From: Cyanobacterium sp. HL-69
GTDB taxonomy: Bacteria; Cyanobacteriota; Cyanobacteriia; Cyanobacteriales; Cyanobacteriaceae
Length of the DNA: 64,000 bases
Reading direction: 5' to 3'
Assembly: GCA_002813895.1 (NCBI GenBank)
Contig: CP024912.1
Coordinates: 2,480,001-2,544,000 of the forward strand
Shown: in pieces, positions 9,701 through 18,274 of the stretch
How positions within the stretch are numbered: position 1 is the first letter of the stretch
How the letters are laid out: the number at the start of each line of letters is the position of its first letter
Made by a program: the position numbers and the translations under genes
The notes under the pieces: model-generated
Told to the model about the DNA's origin: nothing
Databases searched by the model: none
What the model saw: only the letters and a program-made list of their open reading frames with translations

Positions 9701-9845
9701 CTATGAGGCAAGAGTTAGGGGTTAATTAGGTGTTTAGATATTAGATTTTGGGTACTGAATCAAATAATTATCCATGATCAATTCAATTGTCCTAGGGTAT
9801 GTTTTGAGTAATAATAAATTAACGACACCTGAGAATGAAAAAAAG

Positions 9846-10841
9846 ATGGCAACAGAAATTGAAATTCAATTACAAACCCTTGAGAAAGAAGCCCAAAGTG
9901 CGATCGCCCATAGCGATAATTTAAAAAAATTAGAAGAATTAAGAGTAGCTTACTTAGGAAAAAAAGGCGAACTATCATTAATATTAAAGGGTATGGGCAA
10001 ACTTTCCCCGGAAATGCGCCCGGTTGTCGGTGCCGTTGCCAACCAAATTAAAGACAAAATTCAAAATAGCCTTACCCAACAACAAGAAAAATTACAACAA
10101 CAACAAATTCAAGCCCAAATCGCCTCAGAAACCATCGATGTCACCATGCCGGGGGTAAGTAAACCTCTAGGAAAATCCCATCCCCTCCAAAGCACCATTG
10201 ACAGGGTAATTGATATATTTGTGGGCTTAGGTTACACTGTTGCCCAAGGGCCTCAAATCGAAAGTGATTATTACAACTTTGAAGCTCTAAACACTCCTCC
10301 CGAGCATCCTGCACGGGATATGCAAGACACCTTCTACTTTGGAGATGGTAGCCTTTTACGTACCCATACTTCCTCGGTGCAAATTAGATACATGGAAAAT
10401 CACGAGCCTCCCATCAATATTATTGCTCCCGGGAGAGTGTATCGCCGTGACACCGTAGATGCCACCCATTCAGCGGTATTCCATCAAATAGAAGTCCTTG
10501 CCATTGGTAAAAACCTTACTTTTACCGATTTAAAAGGCACTATCAAAGAATTTTTGAGACAGATGTTTGGGGATGATTTACCCACAGTTTTTCGTGCTAG
10601 TTACTTTCCCTTTACCGAACCTTCCGCAGAAGTTGATGTACAATGGCAAGGTAAATGGTTAGAAGTAATGGGTTGTGGTATGGTTGATCCCAATGTACTT
10701 AAAGCCGTTGGTTATGATCCAGAAGAATACAGCGGTTTTGCAGCTGGTTTGGGGGTAGAAAGATTTGCCATGATTCTTCACAAAATTGACGATATTCGCC
10801 GTTTGTATAATAGCGATTTACGTTTTCTTAATCAGTTCTAA
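9846..10841 (+). CDS. pheS: Phenylalanyl-tRNA synthetase alpha subunit
   Basis: PheS carries the class II catalytic core that charges tRNA-Phe, working with PheT (not in the window). The protein begins with a coiled-coil tRNA-binding arm (residues 1-90, including [15 protein letters not shown]). Class II motif 2 is seen as [19 protein letters not shown], and motif 3 as [18 protein letters not shown] near the end. The ATG at 9846 gives the normal 331-residue length; a longer frame from 9774 would add an unrelated 24-residue leader. Confidence 0.95.
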   Translation: MATEIEIQLQTLEKEAQSAIAHSDNLKKLEELRVAYLGKKGELSLILKGMGKLSPEMRPVVGAVANQIKDKIQNSLTQQQEKLQQQQIQAQIASETIDVTMPGVSKPLGKSHPLQSTIDRVIDIFVGLGYTVAQGPQIESDYYNFEALNTPPEHPARDMQDTFYFGDGSLLRTHTSSVQIRYMENHEPPINIIAPGRVYRRDTVDATHSAVFHQIEVLAIGKNLTFTDLKGTIKEFLRQMFGDDLPTVFRASYFPFTEPSAEVDVQWQGKWLEVMGCGMVDPNVLKAVGYDPEEYSGFAAGLGVERFAMILHKIDDIRRLYNSDLRFLNQF

Positions 10842-10885
10842 ATTTTCTGCATGATGGCTTAGAAACTGAAACACAAAATCTTCAG

Positions 10886-10902
10886 GGTGGGCATTACCCA
10901 CC
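10886..10902. repeat. Palindromic repeat GGTGGG-CATTA-CCCACC
   Basis: A 6-bp inverted repeat with a five-base loop in the gap between convergent pheS and the peroxiredoxin gene. A near-identical unit is at 58636-58652, so it is a dispersed repeat. It could also act as a weak bidirectional terminator. Confidence 0.6.
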
Positions 10903-10941
10903 ATTTGGTATTTTCCATCTATTAACATTTTCTGTTCTGCT

Positions 10942-11538
10942 CTATTTATCCGCCATAGAAGCAAAGTAAGATTTAGATTTAACAGGATCATTTACCATAG
11001 TTTTATCTCCTTCTTGCCAGTCAATAGGACATACTTCGTCTTGGTGAGATTGCACATACTGAATTGCTTTTAATACTCTTAGGGTTTCATCCACACTGCG
11101 CCCGAAGGAAAAGTTATTGATAGTCATGTATTGAATAATACCTTCAGGATCAATAATGAACAAGCCTCTCAGAGCGATTCCTGCTTCGGGTTCTAGTACA
11201 TTATAGGCGGTGCTAATTTCTTTTTTGAGGTCAGAGACTAAAGGATAATTTATATCCCCTATACCTCCTTGTTTCCTCTCAGTTTGAATCCATGCAAGAT
11301 GGGCAAATTCACTATCAACAGACACTCCTAATATTTCTGTATTGAAACTGGCAAATTCTTCGTGGTGATCGCTAAAAGCTATAATTTCAGTTGGACAAAC
11401 GAAGGTAAAATCGAGGGGATAAAAAAACAAAATAACATATTGATCGAGATAGTCAGACAGTTTTAGCATTTTAAATTCTTGGTCAACCACCGCCGTAGCC
11501 ATAAAATCTGGTGCTTTTTTTCCCACTTGAATTGTCAT
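10942..11538 (-). CDS. 2-Cys peroxiredoxin
   Basis: A thiol peroxidase that reduces hydrogen peroxide and alkyl peroxides with electrons from thioredoxins; in cyanobacteria it protects the photosynthetic apparatus. The 198-residue protein has the peroxidatic Cys48 in [11 protein letters not shown] and the resolving cysteine near residue 169 in DEVCPIDW, the typical 2-Cys arrangement. The region between contains [13 protein letters not shown] as expected. The C-terminal tail is the long form linked to overoxidation sensitivity in this family, although I do not see a clear GGLG motif. It is a single gene, convergent with pheS. Confidence 0.92.
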   Translation of the reverse strand: MTIQVGKKAPDFMATAVVDQEFKMLKLSDYLDQYVILFFYPLDFTFVCPTEIIAFSDHHEEFASFNTEILGVSVDSEFAHLAWIQTERKQGGIGDINYPLVSDLKKEISTAYNVLEPEAGIALRGLFIIDPEGIIQYMTINNFSFGRSVDETLRVLKAIQYVQSHQDEVCPIDWQEGDKTMVNDPVKSKSYFASMADK

Positions 11539-11846
11539 AATACTATCAAATCAATAAGTTTTCTCACTACTATTTTATCTTACCTAACCTGAGTTCGGGA
11601 TAAGATGAAGGATAAATACTGAGTTCAAAATAACAATAAACTTAAGAAGCAATATCATCATTGCGTCTAATTGTTGATAGATTATTGTGCTAACCTTCTT
11701 TGTCGATTGATGACATAGTATCGTAAATCTAAGCAAACAATTATTTCTTCCTGCGGTTCCATCCAAAAAAAATCAGAAATCACATACTATGCTAATAATA
11801 AAAGTATAGGTATAGTAGCAAAGTAAGAGAGACTAAATAATTTTCT
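11539..11846. other. Gap with no gene seen
   Basis: 308 bases between divergent peroxiredoxin and topA, so both promoters should be here. A CCTGAGTTC unit at about 11587 is partly echoed by CTGAGTTC at about 11619. No RNA gene, terminator or long repeat is evident. Confidence 0.4.
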
Positions 11847-14492
11847 ATGTCAACCCTTGTTATCGTCGAGTCACCCACCAAAGCAAAAACAATCCGTAAT
11901 TATCTACCCAAGGACTTCATTGTAGAAGCATCCATGGGGCATATTCGAGATTTACCTTCCTCGGCGGAGGAAATTCCTGCTGATTATAAACAGTATGATT
12001 GGGCTAGGTTAGGGGTAAATGTGGAAAATGATTTTGAGCCAATTTATGTAATTCCCAAGGGAAAAAATAAGAAAGTACAGGAATTAAAAAAACTTTTGAA
12101 GGGTGCTGATGAGTTAATTTTGGCGACGGATGAAGATAGGGAAGGGGAGAGCATTAGTTGGCATTTGTTACAGTTGCTTAAGCCTAAAGTGCCTATTAAG
12201 CGTATGGTTTTCCATGAAATTACTAAGGAAGCTATCCAAAAGGCTTTGTCTAACTGTCGAGATATTGATGAAAATTTGGTTCATGCCCAAGAAACCCGTC
12301 GTATCCTAGATCGTTTAGTGGGTTATACCCTCTCCCCTTTACTATGGAAAAAAATTGCCCGTGGTTTATCCGCAGGTAGGGTGCAGTCGGTGGCGGTGCG
12401 TCTTTTGGTACAGAGGGAAAGGTTGAGAAGGGCTTTTAATAGTGCTTCTTATTGGGATCTTAAGGCATTGTTGAATCATGAAAAAAGTGACTTTGAGGCA
12501 AAATTAAGCACCTTAGGGGGGCAAAAACTAGCCACAGGAAGCGATTTTGATCCCGATACGGGTAAGTTGATTAAGGGGAAAAAAGTAACGGTTTTAGATG
12601 AGCAAGGGGCGATCGCCCTTAAGGAAAGATTGGACGGTAAACCGTGGACTGTCACCGATACGGAAGAAAAACCCACCACCAGAAAACCCTACGCCCCCTT
12701 TACCACTTCTACCCTCCAACAAGAAGCTAACCGTAAACTAGGACTCGGGGCAAGGGATACCATGCGTATAGCCCAAAGCCTCTATGAAAATGGCTACATC
12801 ACGTATATGCGTACGGATTCGGTACATCTATCGGATCAGGCGATCGCCGCTGCCCGTGCCTGTGTAGAACAAATGTACGGTAAAGAATATTTAAGCTCCA
12901 AACCAAGACAATATAAAACCAAAGCCAAGGGCGCCCAAGAAGCCCATGAAGCCATCCGCCCTGCAGGTAATACCTTCCGCATCCCCAAGGAAACAGGGTT
13001 AAGGGATCGAGAATTAGCTCTCTACGATTTGATCTGGAAACGTACCGTTGCTTCCCAAATGGCAGAAGCTAGATTAACCCAAATCGCCGTTAATATTCAG
13101 GTAGAAGATGCGGTTTTTCGTTCCTCTGGTAAACGAATTGATTTCCCCGGCTTTTTCCGTGCCTATGTGGAAGGTTCAGACGACCCCGAAGCGGCCCTGG
13201 AAAACCAAGAAGTAATTTTGCCTAATCTAAAACAGGGCGATCGCCCCCAATGTAAAGAATTAGACGTAGTCAACCACCAAACGCAACCCCCCGCCCGTTA
13301 CACCGAAGCATCCCTCGTCAAAACCCTCGAAACCGAAGGGGTAGGGCGCCCTAGTACCTATGCTAGTATTATCAGCACCATCATTGACCGAGGTTATGCC
13401 CAACTCCGTGCCAAAGCCCTTATTCCTACCTTTACCGCCTTTGCGGTGGTCAGTTTACTAGAACAAAACTTCGAGGAATTAGTAGATACCAAATTCACCT
13501 CCAAAATGGAGCAAAGCCTTGATGAAATTGCCACAGGGCAAACTCCATGGCTTCCCTATCTTAAGCAATTTTATTTAGGCGATCTAGGATTACAAAATCA
13601 GGTAAAAACAAGGGAAACAGAGATCGACCCTAGTCAAGCAAAGGCGATCGCCCTCAAAAACCTTGATGTACAGGTCAAGATAGGGCGTTTTGGGGCCTAT
13701 ATCGAAGCCCAAAGGGGAGACGACCTAGTAAAGTCCTCCATTCCCGAAGAATTAACCCCCTCCGACCTTAATCCCGAACAGGTGGAGATGCTCTTAAAAC
13801 AAAAAATTGAAGGGCCCAAAGTATTAGGACATCACCCCGAGTCTGAAAAACCCATCTATCTTCTAATCGGCACCTATGGTCCTTACGTTCAACTAGGAGA
13901 CACCCCCGAAGGCAGAGCCAAAAAGCCTAAAACCGCCTCCTTTCCCAAAGGTACGAACCTAGAAGACATTGATTTGGATATGGCCTTATCTTATCTTTCC
14001 TTACCCCGTACCCTCGGCGAACATCCCGACACAGGAAAACCCGTTAAAGTTAGTTTAGGTCGTTTTGGTCCCTATGTAGTCCACGATCAAGGGAAAGACG
14101 GTAAAGATTATCGCTCCCTCAAAAAAGAAGATGACCTCTTAACTATTTCTTTTGAAAGGGCTTTAGAACTTTTGGCTCAACCAAAAAGAGGTAGGGGGCG
14201 TGGTGCAGGAAGTACAAAAAAACCATTAAGAGAATTGGGCAACCATCCCGATGATGAGCAACCGATTAACATTTATGATGGACCCTATGGGGTGTATTTC
14301 AAACACGGCAAAACCAACGTCAAGTTACCCGAAGGGGAAACCACTGAAAGTATGAGTTTAGATAAGGCTTTGTTATTACTCAAGGATAAAGCCCCCGCCA
14401 AAAAGAAAACTACCACGAGGAAAAAGGCTACTACCAAAAAAACTACCACGAAAAAAACCACTACTCGTAAGAAAAAAACAGAAGACAGTTAA
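11847..14492 (+). CDS. topA: DNA topoisomerase I
   Basis: A type IA topoisomerase that relaxes negative supercoils. The 881-residue protein opens with the TOPRIM segment [12 protein letters not shown] and has the acidic metal site [15 protein letters not shown] near residue 94. The catalytic tyrosine lies in [11 protein letters not shown] around residue 320. Residues from about 575 hold several copies of the Toprim C-terminal repeat, seen as GRFGPYV, GTYGPYV and GPYGVYF units, in place of zinc fingers. The last 30 residues are a lysine/threonine-rich tail of the kind common in cyanobacterial TopA. A strong palindrome 23 bases after the stop is a candidate terminator. Confidence 0.95.
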   Translation: MSTLVIVESPTKAKTIRNYLPKDFIVEASMGHIRDLPSSAEEIPADYKQYDWARLGVNVENDFEPIYVIPKGKNKKVQELKKLLKGADELILATDEDREGESISWHLLQLLKPKVPIKRMVFHEITKEAIQKALSNCRDIDENLVHAQETRRILDRLVGYTLSPLLWKKIARGLSAGRVQSVAVRLLVQRERLRRAFNSASYWDLKALLNHEKSDFEAKLSTLGGQKLATGSDFDPDTGKLIKGKKVTVLDEQGAIALKERLDGKPWTVTDTEEKPTTRKPYAPFTTSTLQQEANRKLGLGARDTMRIAQSLYENGYITYMRTDSVHLSDQAIAAARACVEQMYGKEYLSSKPRQYKTKAKGAQEAHEAIRPAGNTFRIPKETGLRDRELALYDLIWKRTVASQMAEARLTQIAVNIQVEDAVFRSSGKRIDFPGFFRAYVEGSDDPEAALENQEVILPNLKQGDRPQCKELDVVNHQTQPPARYTEASLVKTLETEGVGRPSTYASIISTIIDRGYAQLRAKALIPTFTAFAVVSLLEQNFEELVDTKFTSKMEQSLDEIATGQTPWLPYLKQFYLGDLGLQNQVKTRETEIDPSQAKAIALKNLDVQVKIGRFGAYIEAQRGDDLVKSSIPEELTPSDLNPEQVEMLLKQKIEGPKVLGHHPESEKPIYLLIGTYGPYVQLGDTPEGRAKKPKTASFPKGTNLEDIDLDMALSYLSLPRTLGEHPDTGKPVKVSLGRFGPYVVHDQGKDGKDYRSLKKEDDLLTISFERALELLAQPKRGRGRGAGSTKKPLRELGNHPDDEQPINIYDGPYGVYFKHGKTNVKLPEGETTESMSLDKALLLLKDKAPAKKKTTTRKKATTKKTTTKKTTTRKKKTEDS

Positions 14493-14514
14493 ATCTTTAT
14501 TTCTTTCATTCAAA

Positions 14515-14532
14515 AAGGGGTTTAAACCCCTT
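14515..14532. terminator. Palindrome after topA
   Basis: A perfect 18-base palindrome, AAGGGGTTTAAACCCCTT, sits 23 bases past the topA stop. The T-run after it is poor, so it may be only a partial terminator. The small antitoxin gene starts 35 bases further on. Confidence 0.5.
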
Positions 14533-14566
14533 GTCGTTAATAGACAATCAAAAAAGAACTAAAAAT

Positions 14567-14812
14567 ATGATTCAGCAATTAAAACAAGTATTTCCTCAGT
14601 TGTCAGAATTGTCAGAAGATGAACAAGAGAAAATAGCACAAGTAATAATGACAACTATTGAAAAACAACAAAACGCAAAAAAAACCACTGAAAGTGATGA
14701 CCCACTAGCAGAATTAAGAAATAGTGATTTTATTGGCTGTTTTTCTGATGAACCTGATTTGGCTGAAAAGTCAGAACAAATCAGTCAAGAAATTATTTCC
14801 AATAAACTGTAA
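14567..14812 (+). CDS. Putative antitoxin of a VapBC-like pair
   Basis: An 81-residue acidic protein, starting MIQQLKQVFPQLSELSEDEQ, placed one base before a PIN-domain toxin frame. Size, acidity and position are typical of a toxin-antitoxin antitoxin. The sequence LSEDEQEKIAQVI is like the short uncharacterised antitoxins paired with PIN toxins in cyanobacteria. I see no clear DNA-binding domain. Its toxin is broken by an insertion sequence, so the antitoxin is now an orphan. Confidence 0.6.
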   Translation: MIQQLKQVFPQLSELSEDEQEKIAQVIMTTIEKQQNAKKTTESDDPLAELRNSDFIGCFSDEPDLAEKSEQISQEIISNKL

Positions 14813-14813
14813 T

Positions 14814-15077
14814 ATGATTATTGCTGATACAGGTTTTTTCATTGCATTAGGAAACAATAACGATAATTTTCATCAAATAGCGAGACAAAAACTAACAACA
14901 CTCACAGAAAAGTTAGTCATTACCTATCCTGTAATAGTAGAAACAAGCTATTTGCTATTGGAAAGACAGAATCAACAAGTTCAATTTAACTTTTTGACTC
15001 AGTTGACAAAAGGCAGTATTGATATTTTTCATTTATCCCTTTTTTGTCACTTTCCGAAAAGAGGAATAAAAATGTAG
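14814..15077 (+). pseudogene. PIN-domain (VapC-like) toxin truncated by an IS701-type element
   Basis: The first 76 or so codons are intact: MIIADTGFFIALGNN holds the first PIN-domain acidic residue (Asp5), and VIVETSYLLLE holds a second near residue 43. The element's left inverted repeat starts at 15042. The frame then runs into element sequence and stops at 15077, so the C-terminal acidic residues of the nuclease site are missing. The missing 3' half is not found beside either IS701 end in this window. The product should be inactive. Confidence 0.75.
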
Positions 15078-15109
15078 AATAATAATAAAAATTAAAGGTA
15101 CTCACAGCA

Positions 15110-15898
15110 ATGGATGTAGCTCAGCAAATTAGAAAACATTTACCTAGAAATCCCATGGACACGGTGCCGGTCATTGATGATTATTGTTCTGCCTACTCTA
15201 CCTTGTTTTTTGATGTGCGTAACTACGAATATTTTAAATATTTACACTTAGGATTAATTTCTGATATTAAAAGAAAATCTCTTCCTGAAATTTCTCGCAT
15301 CGTTAATGTTTCTTCTCAAAGTTTACATCATTTTCTCACTTGTGCTGATTGGAATTTATGGGAATTAGAAAAAACTCGTTTGCACTCAATCTTAAATGTT
15401 TTTATTAATATTCCTATTACAATTATTATTGATGAAACAGGAGACCGTAAAAAGCGGTGCGACCCCGCGTCGGCGAAAGACGCAAGGGAACGCGCACCAA
15501 GATAAGGAAATACTACGGATTATATATCTCGACAATATCTAGGAAATGTAGGAAAAATAGATCAAGGTATTGTCTCAGTTAATGTTTATGGTCTTTATGA
15601 AAATATTACCTTCCCTTTAATGACCAGAATTTTCAAGGCAAAAAAGACTCTAAAAGAGGGTGATATTTACAAAACAAAGATTGAATTAGCAGAGGAAATG
15701 ATACTTTACTTATTAGAATTTGATTTCTCAATTAAATTAGTATTAGCTGATAGTTTATATGGGGAAGCATCGTCTTTAATTAAGACATTAACAGAAAATA
15801 ATCTTGATTTTATTGTTAGCATTAGAGAGAATCATGGGGTTTGGATGCCTAGCTCACAGACAGTAAGAGCAAATAAATGGTGCAAATTTAAAAGAGTA
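15110..15898 (+). pseudogene. IS701-type transposase, 5' part, interrupted by a 51-nt stop-bearing insert
   Basis: A DDE transposase frame starting ATG at 15110. It reaches the first catalytic-Asp motif IDETGDRKK at about codon 110, where a GC-rich 51-nt insert ends in TAA. The frame then resumes without shift (GNTTDY, then LADSLYGEAS, which should hold the second acidic residue) until the IS630 junction. The last third is missing. The call IS701 rests on the IDETGDRKKGK-TDY pattern and is reasonably firm. Confidence 0.75.
15455..15505 (+). repeat. 51-nt GC-rich hairpin insert, copy 1
   Basis: Exactly 51 bases (33 G/C, 65%) inside an AT-rich transposase gene, identical to 28441-28491. Outer stem GGTGCG/CGCACC encloses CCC/GGG and GCGTC/GACGC with a GGCGAAA loop. 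As codons it reads 16 residues (starting RCDPASAKDARE) and then TAA, and the host frame resumes directly after it. See findings. Confidence 0.9.
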
Positions 15899-15973
15899 TA
15901 GTCACTTTATTTAAGTATGAACCAATCAAGGGTAAAATAATGGATGAAGTAATTATTTTTATATTTAAGTATA

Positions 15974-16288
15974 ATGCCCCATGATATAGAATTAAGACAA
16001 AAAGTAATTGACTATGTAGAAAATAGAGGTAACGTAACAAAAGCATCGAGAATATTTGGAATATCAAGAGCATCAATATATAGATGGTTGAATAGAAAAG
16101 ATTTAAGACCAACAGTGGTCAAAACTCGTCAAAGAAAATTAGATAAATCAGCACTATATGAAGATGTAGTGAAAAATCCAGATGATAAATTAATAGATAG
16201 AGCGAAAAAATTTGGAGTAACAATGTCAGCAATATCTCATGCATTCAAAAAAATGAACATAACAAGAAAAAAAACAGTTACGTTATAG
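15974..16288 (+). CDS. IS630-type transposase, N-terminal frame (copy 1)
   Basis: Encodes the DNA-binding half of the transposase (104 residues). It opens MPHDIELRQKVIDYV and holds a helix-turn-helix in NVTKASRIFGISRASIYRWL. It ends just after a run of eight A bases, where expression of the full transposase would need a frame change into the catalytic half downstream. The second copy has nine A bases at the same place. Confidence 0.8.
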   Translation: MPHDIELRQKVIDYVENRGNVTKASRIFGISRASIYRWLNRKDLRPTVVKTRQRKLDKSALYEDVVKNPDDKLIDRAKKFGVTMSAISHAFKKMNITRKKTVTL

Positions 16289-16820
16289 AGAAAGAAATAG
16301 AAAACAAAGAATAGAATACTTACAAAAATTAAGAGAATTAGTCAAAAAATACGGAAGTAAGAGTATGGTATTTATTGATGAGTAAGGATTTGAGGAAATA
16401 AGTACTTGCATTTATGGGTGGTCAAAAAAAGGAAAAAAAATTTATGATGAGAAACAAGGAAAACGAGGAAAAAGAGAAAATTTAGTAGCAGGAAGAAGAA
16501 AGAAAGAAAAAGATTTTATTGCTCCAATGATCTTTACAGGAAGTTTAAATGCAGAAAGTGTTGAATCATGGCTAAAAATGTATTTATTACCATCACTAAA
16601 ACAATTTTCAATACTAATAATGGATAATGCACCAATCCACCGAAAAAATATGATAAAAGAATTAGTAGAAGAAGCAGGTCATCTAGTAATGTTTTTACCA
16701 ACTTATTCACCAGATTTAAATGATATTGAACACGATTTTAGTGCTTTAAAAAGAGCAAAAATGTATAGCGATAGTACAATAACTTTAGATGAAATAATTT
16801 ATAATTATTGTACTAGCTAA
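16289..16820 (+). pseudogene. IS630-type transposase, catalytic frame with internal stop (copy 1)
   Basis: The catalytic half contains VFIDE (first Asp), LIMDNAPIHRK (second Asp) and YSPDLNDIEHDFSALK (Glu), a DDE/DDD-like triad. The codon after VFIDE is TAA at 16383-16385; the other copy has TCA (serine) there. This copy therefore has a point nonsense mutation in addition to the frame split. Confidence 0.8.
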
Positions 16821-16849
16821 ATGTCTCAGTCTTATTTTGATTGACTATA

Positions 16850-16951
16850 ACTACCATTACTCGTCTGGGTGAAAAATTATATCTAAATTGTGTAACATCC
16901 CCTTTTTCAGGGAAGAAAAAGACTAAGGCAAAAATTGAAGTCAACGATTAA
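16850..16951 (+). pseudogene. C-terminal remnant of a gene cut by the IS630-type element
   Basis: Thirty-three codons run from the IS630 junction to a TAA: TTITRLGEKLYLNCVTSP, then a lysine-rich end closing KIEVND. The sequence looks like a genuine protein end, but I do not recognise the family. It lies 49 bases upstream of ftrC. The N-terminal part is not found in the window. Confidence 0.4.
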
Positions 16952-17000
16952 GGTAAAATAGTGACAGAGAAAATAAAAAAGGATCAAAACACATTAAACT

Positions 17001-17339
17001 ATGACCTCAGATAATCAAAATAAAAAGCTAGAGGCGATGAAAAATTTTGCCGAGCAGTATGCAAAACGTACAGATACATATTTTTGCTCTGAGCCTTCTG
17101 TCACTGCCGTAGTTATTCAAGGTTTAGCACAGCACAAAGAAGAATTAGGTGCGCCCCTTTGTCCTTGTCGTCATTATGAAGATAAAGAAGCAGAGGTAAA
17201 AAATACTTTTTGGAATTGTCCTTGTGTACCTATGCGAGAAAGAAAAGAGTGTCACTGTATGCTATTTATTACCCCTGATAATGAGTTTGCGGGGGAAAAA
17301 CAGGAGATTTCTTGGGAAGATTTACAAGGGGTTCAGTAA
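17001..17339 (+). CDS. ftrC: Ferredoxin-thioredoxin reductase catalytic chain
   Basis: FtrC reduces thioredoxin disulfides with electrons from ferredoxin through a [4Fe-4S] cluster next to a redox-active disulfide, linking light to enzyme control. The 112-residue protein holds the hallmark cysteines: FCSEP, then PLCPCRHY, WNCPCVPMRERKECHCMLFI. All seven family cysteines appear present. The variable chain gene ftrV is not in the window. An inverted repeat downstream separates it from convergent psbN. Confidence 0.95.
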   Translation: MTSDNQNKKLEAMKNFAEQYAKRTDTYFCSEPSVTAVVIQGLAQHKEELGAPLCPCRHYEDKEAEVKNTFWNCPCVPMRERKECHCMLFITPDNEFAGEKQEISWEDLQGVQ

Positions 17340-17369
17340 TTTCTCTTCATCTATCCCCAAACAAAGTTT

Positions 17370-17393
17370 AGAGACGTTATCAGAAACGTCTCT
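17370..17393. terminator. Bidirectional terminator between ftrC and psbN
   Basis: AGAGACGTT and AACGTCTCT form a 9-bp stem around a six-base loop, in the short gap between two convergent genes. An A/T-rich tract follows on both sides, fitting termination from either direction. Confidence 0.65.
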
Positions 17394-17402
17394 AGTTAAA
17401 TT

Positions 17403-17534
17403 TTAGTCTTCGTGGTCTTCAAAAGGATCGTCTAATTGTGCCGAGGGAGGCCCAAAAGCTGTGTACACTGAAAAGCCTGTGATTGCTAAAAGGGTAATAG
17501 CAATTGTAGAGGCAACGACTGTTGCGGTATCCAT
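17403..17534 (-). CDS. psbN: PsbN, photosystem II assembly protein
   Basis: A 43-residue single-helix thylakoid protein needed for assembly of the photosystem II reaction centre. It reads [20 protein letters not shown] through the membrane span, then [20 protein letters not shown], matching the conserved FGPPS and DPFE-HED end. The length is normal. In many cyanobacteria psbN is divergent from psbH, but here the divergent neighbour is a HAD-family gene. Confidence 0.95.
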   Translation of the reverse strand: MDTATVVASTIAITLLAITGFSVYTAFGPPSAQLDDPFEDHED

Positions 17535-17626
17535 ATATTTTTACTGTTATTTTTTTTAATACTATCCCTTATTTTGACATTCCTTCTTAACTTTTCGCAA
17601 TATTTCTCTTTTTCTTTGTATATCTA

Positions 17627-18274
17627 ATGGTAGAAAAAACGATTATCTTTGATTTTGATGGCACAATCGCTGATACTTTCTCGACTCTGGTGGAGATTGT
17701 CAATGGGTTGGCGTTACAGTTTGATTACCCATTGGTGGATGAATTAGAGGTGGCGAGGTTAAGTAATCTTAGCTCGAAGGATATTATTAAACAATCTCCT
17801 GTGGCTCTTCATAAAGTTCCTTTTTTGATGAAGAAAATTAAGAAGGAGTTGAATGGACAGGTTGCTTATTTATCTGCGTTTGAGGGAATGAAGGAAACTC
17901 TTGCTAATTTGTATGAGAAGGGATACACCTTGGGAGTTATTACTTCTAATTGGGAGGAGAGTGTACGGGAGTTTTTTCGTCGTAATGAGTTAGAAGATTA
18001 TTTTGAATTTGTTTACTCTAGTAATAATTTATTTGGCAAACATCGCACTATTAATCGGGTAATTCGTAATCATGGGTTATCTTTGGAAAATACTTTTTAT
18101 GTGGGGGATGAAACTAGGGATATTGAGTCGGCGAAAAAAAGTAAAATCAAGGTGATTGCGGTTAGTTGGGGCTTTAACTCAGCGGAAATTTTGCAGGAGT
18201 ATCAGCCCAATTTTTTGATTAATCATCCCCGTGATTTGTTGATGGTAATTGATGAGGATGTGATTACAGTTTAA
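17627..18274 (+). CDS. HAD-family hydrolase (phosphoglycolate phosphatase-like)
   Basis: A 215-residue haloacid-dehalogenase hydrolase. Motif I is FDFDGTIADT near residue 9 with the nucleophile Asp. Motif II is VITSNWE near residue 106, and motif III/IV is FYVGDETRDIESAKKSKI near residue 158. An alpha-helical cap lies between motifs I and II. The arrangement matches phosphoglycolate phosphatase-like members, but the substrate cannot be named. The gene abuts the end of the next, convergent gene with no spacer. Confidence 0.8.
   Translation: MVEKTIIFDFDGTIADTFSTLVEIVNGLALQFDYPLVDELEVARLSNLSSKDIIKQSPVALHKVPFLMKKIKKELNGQVAYLSAFEGMKETLANLYEKGYTLGVITSNWEESVREFFRRNELEDYFEFVYSSNNLFGKHRTINRVIRNHGLSLENTFYVGDETRDIESAKKSKIKVIAVSWGFNSAEILQEYQPNFLINHPRDLLMVIDEDVITV

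Larger units (their letters stand above)
15042..15898 (+). mobile_element. IS701-type element, left part (copy 1)
   Basis: The left terminal repeat TTTTGTCACTTTCCGAAA (15042-15059) is the exact reverse complement of the right end at 29495-29512. The element interrupts the vapC-like gene. It is cut off by an IS630-type element at 15898, and its own 3' half is not found on the far side of that element. Sequence between the repeat and the transposase start is AT-rich and carries no HIP1 site. Confidence 0.8.
15899..16847 (+). mobile_element. IS630-type element, copy 1
   Basis: About 949 bases with ends TAGTCACTTT and, inverted, TAGTCAATCA. A TA dinucleotide flanks each side, the target-site pattern of IS630 elements. 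It sits in the IS701 copy to its left, but its right flank is unrelated to IS701. The transposase is split into two frames and carries a nonsense mutation, so this copy is probably inactive without help. Confidence 0.8.

Noticed and set aside
9774-9845. N-terminal extension of PheS
   Set aside because: The 24 extra residues do not resemble PheS and end at a normal MATEIEIQ start.
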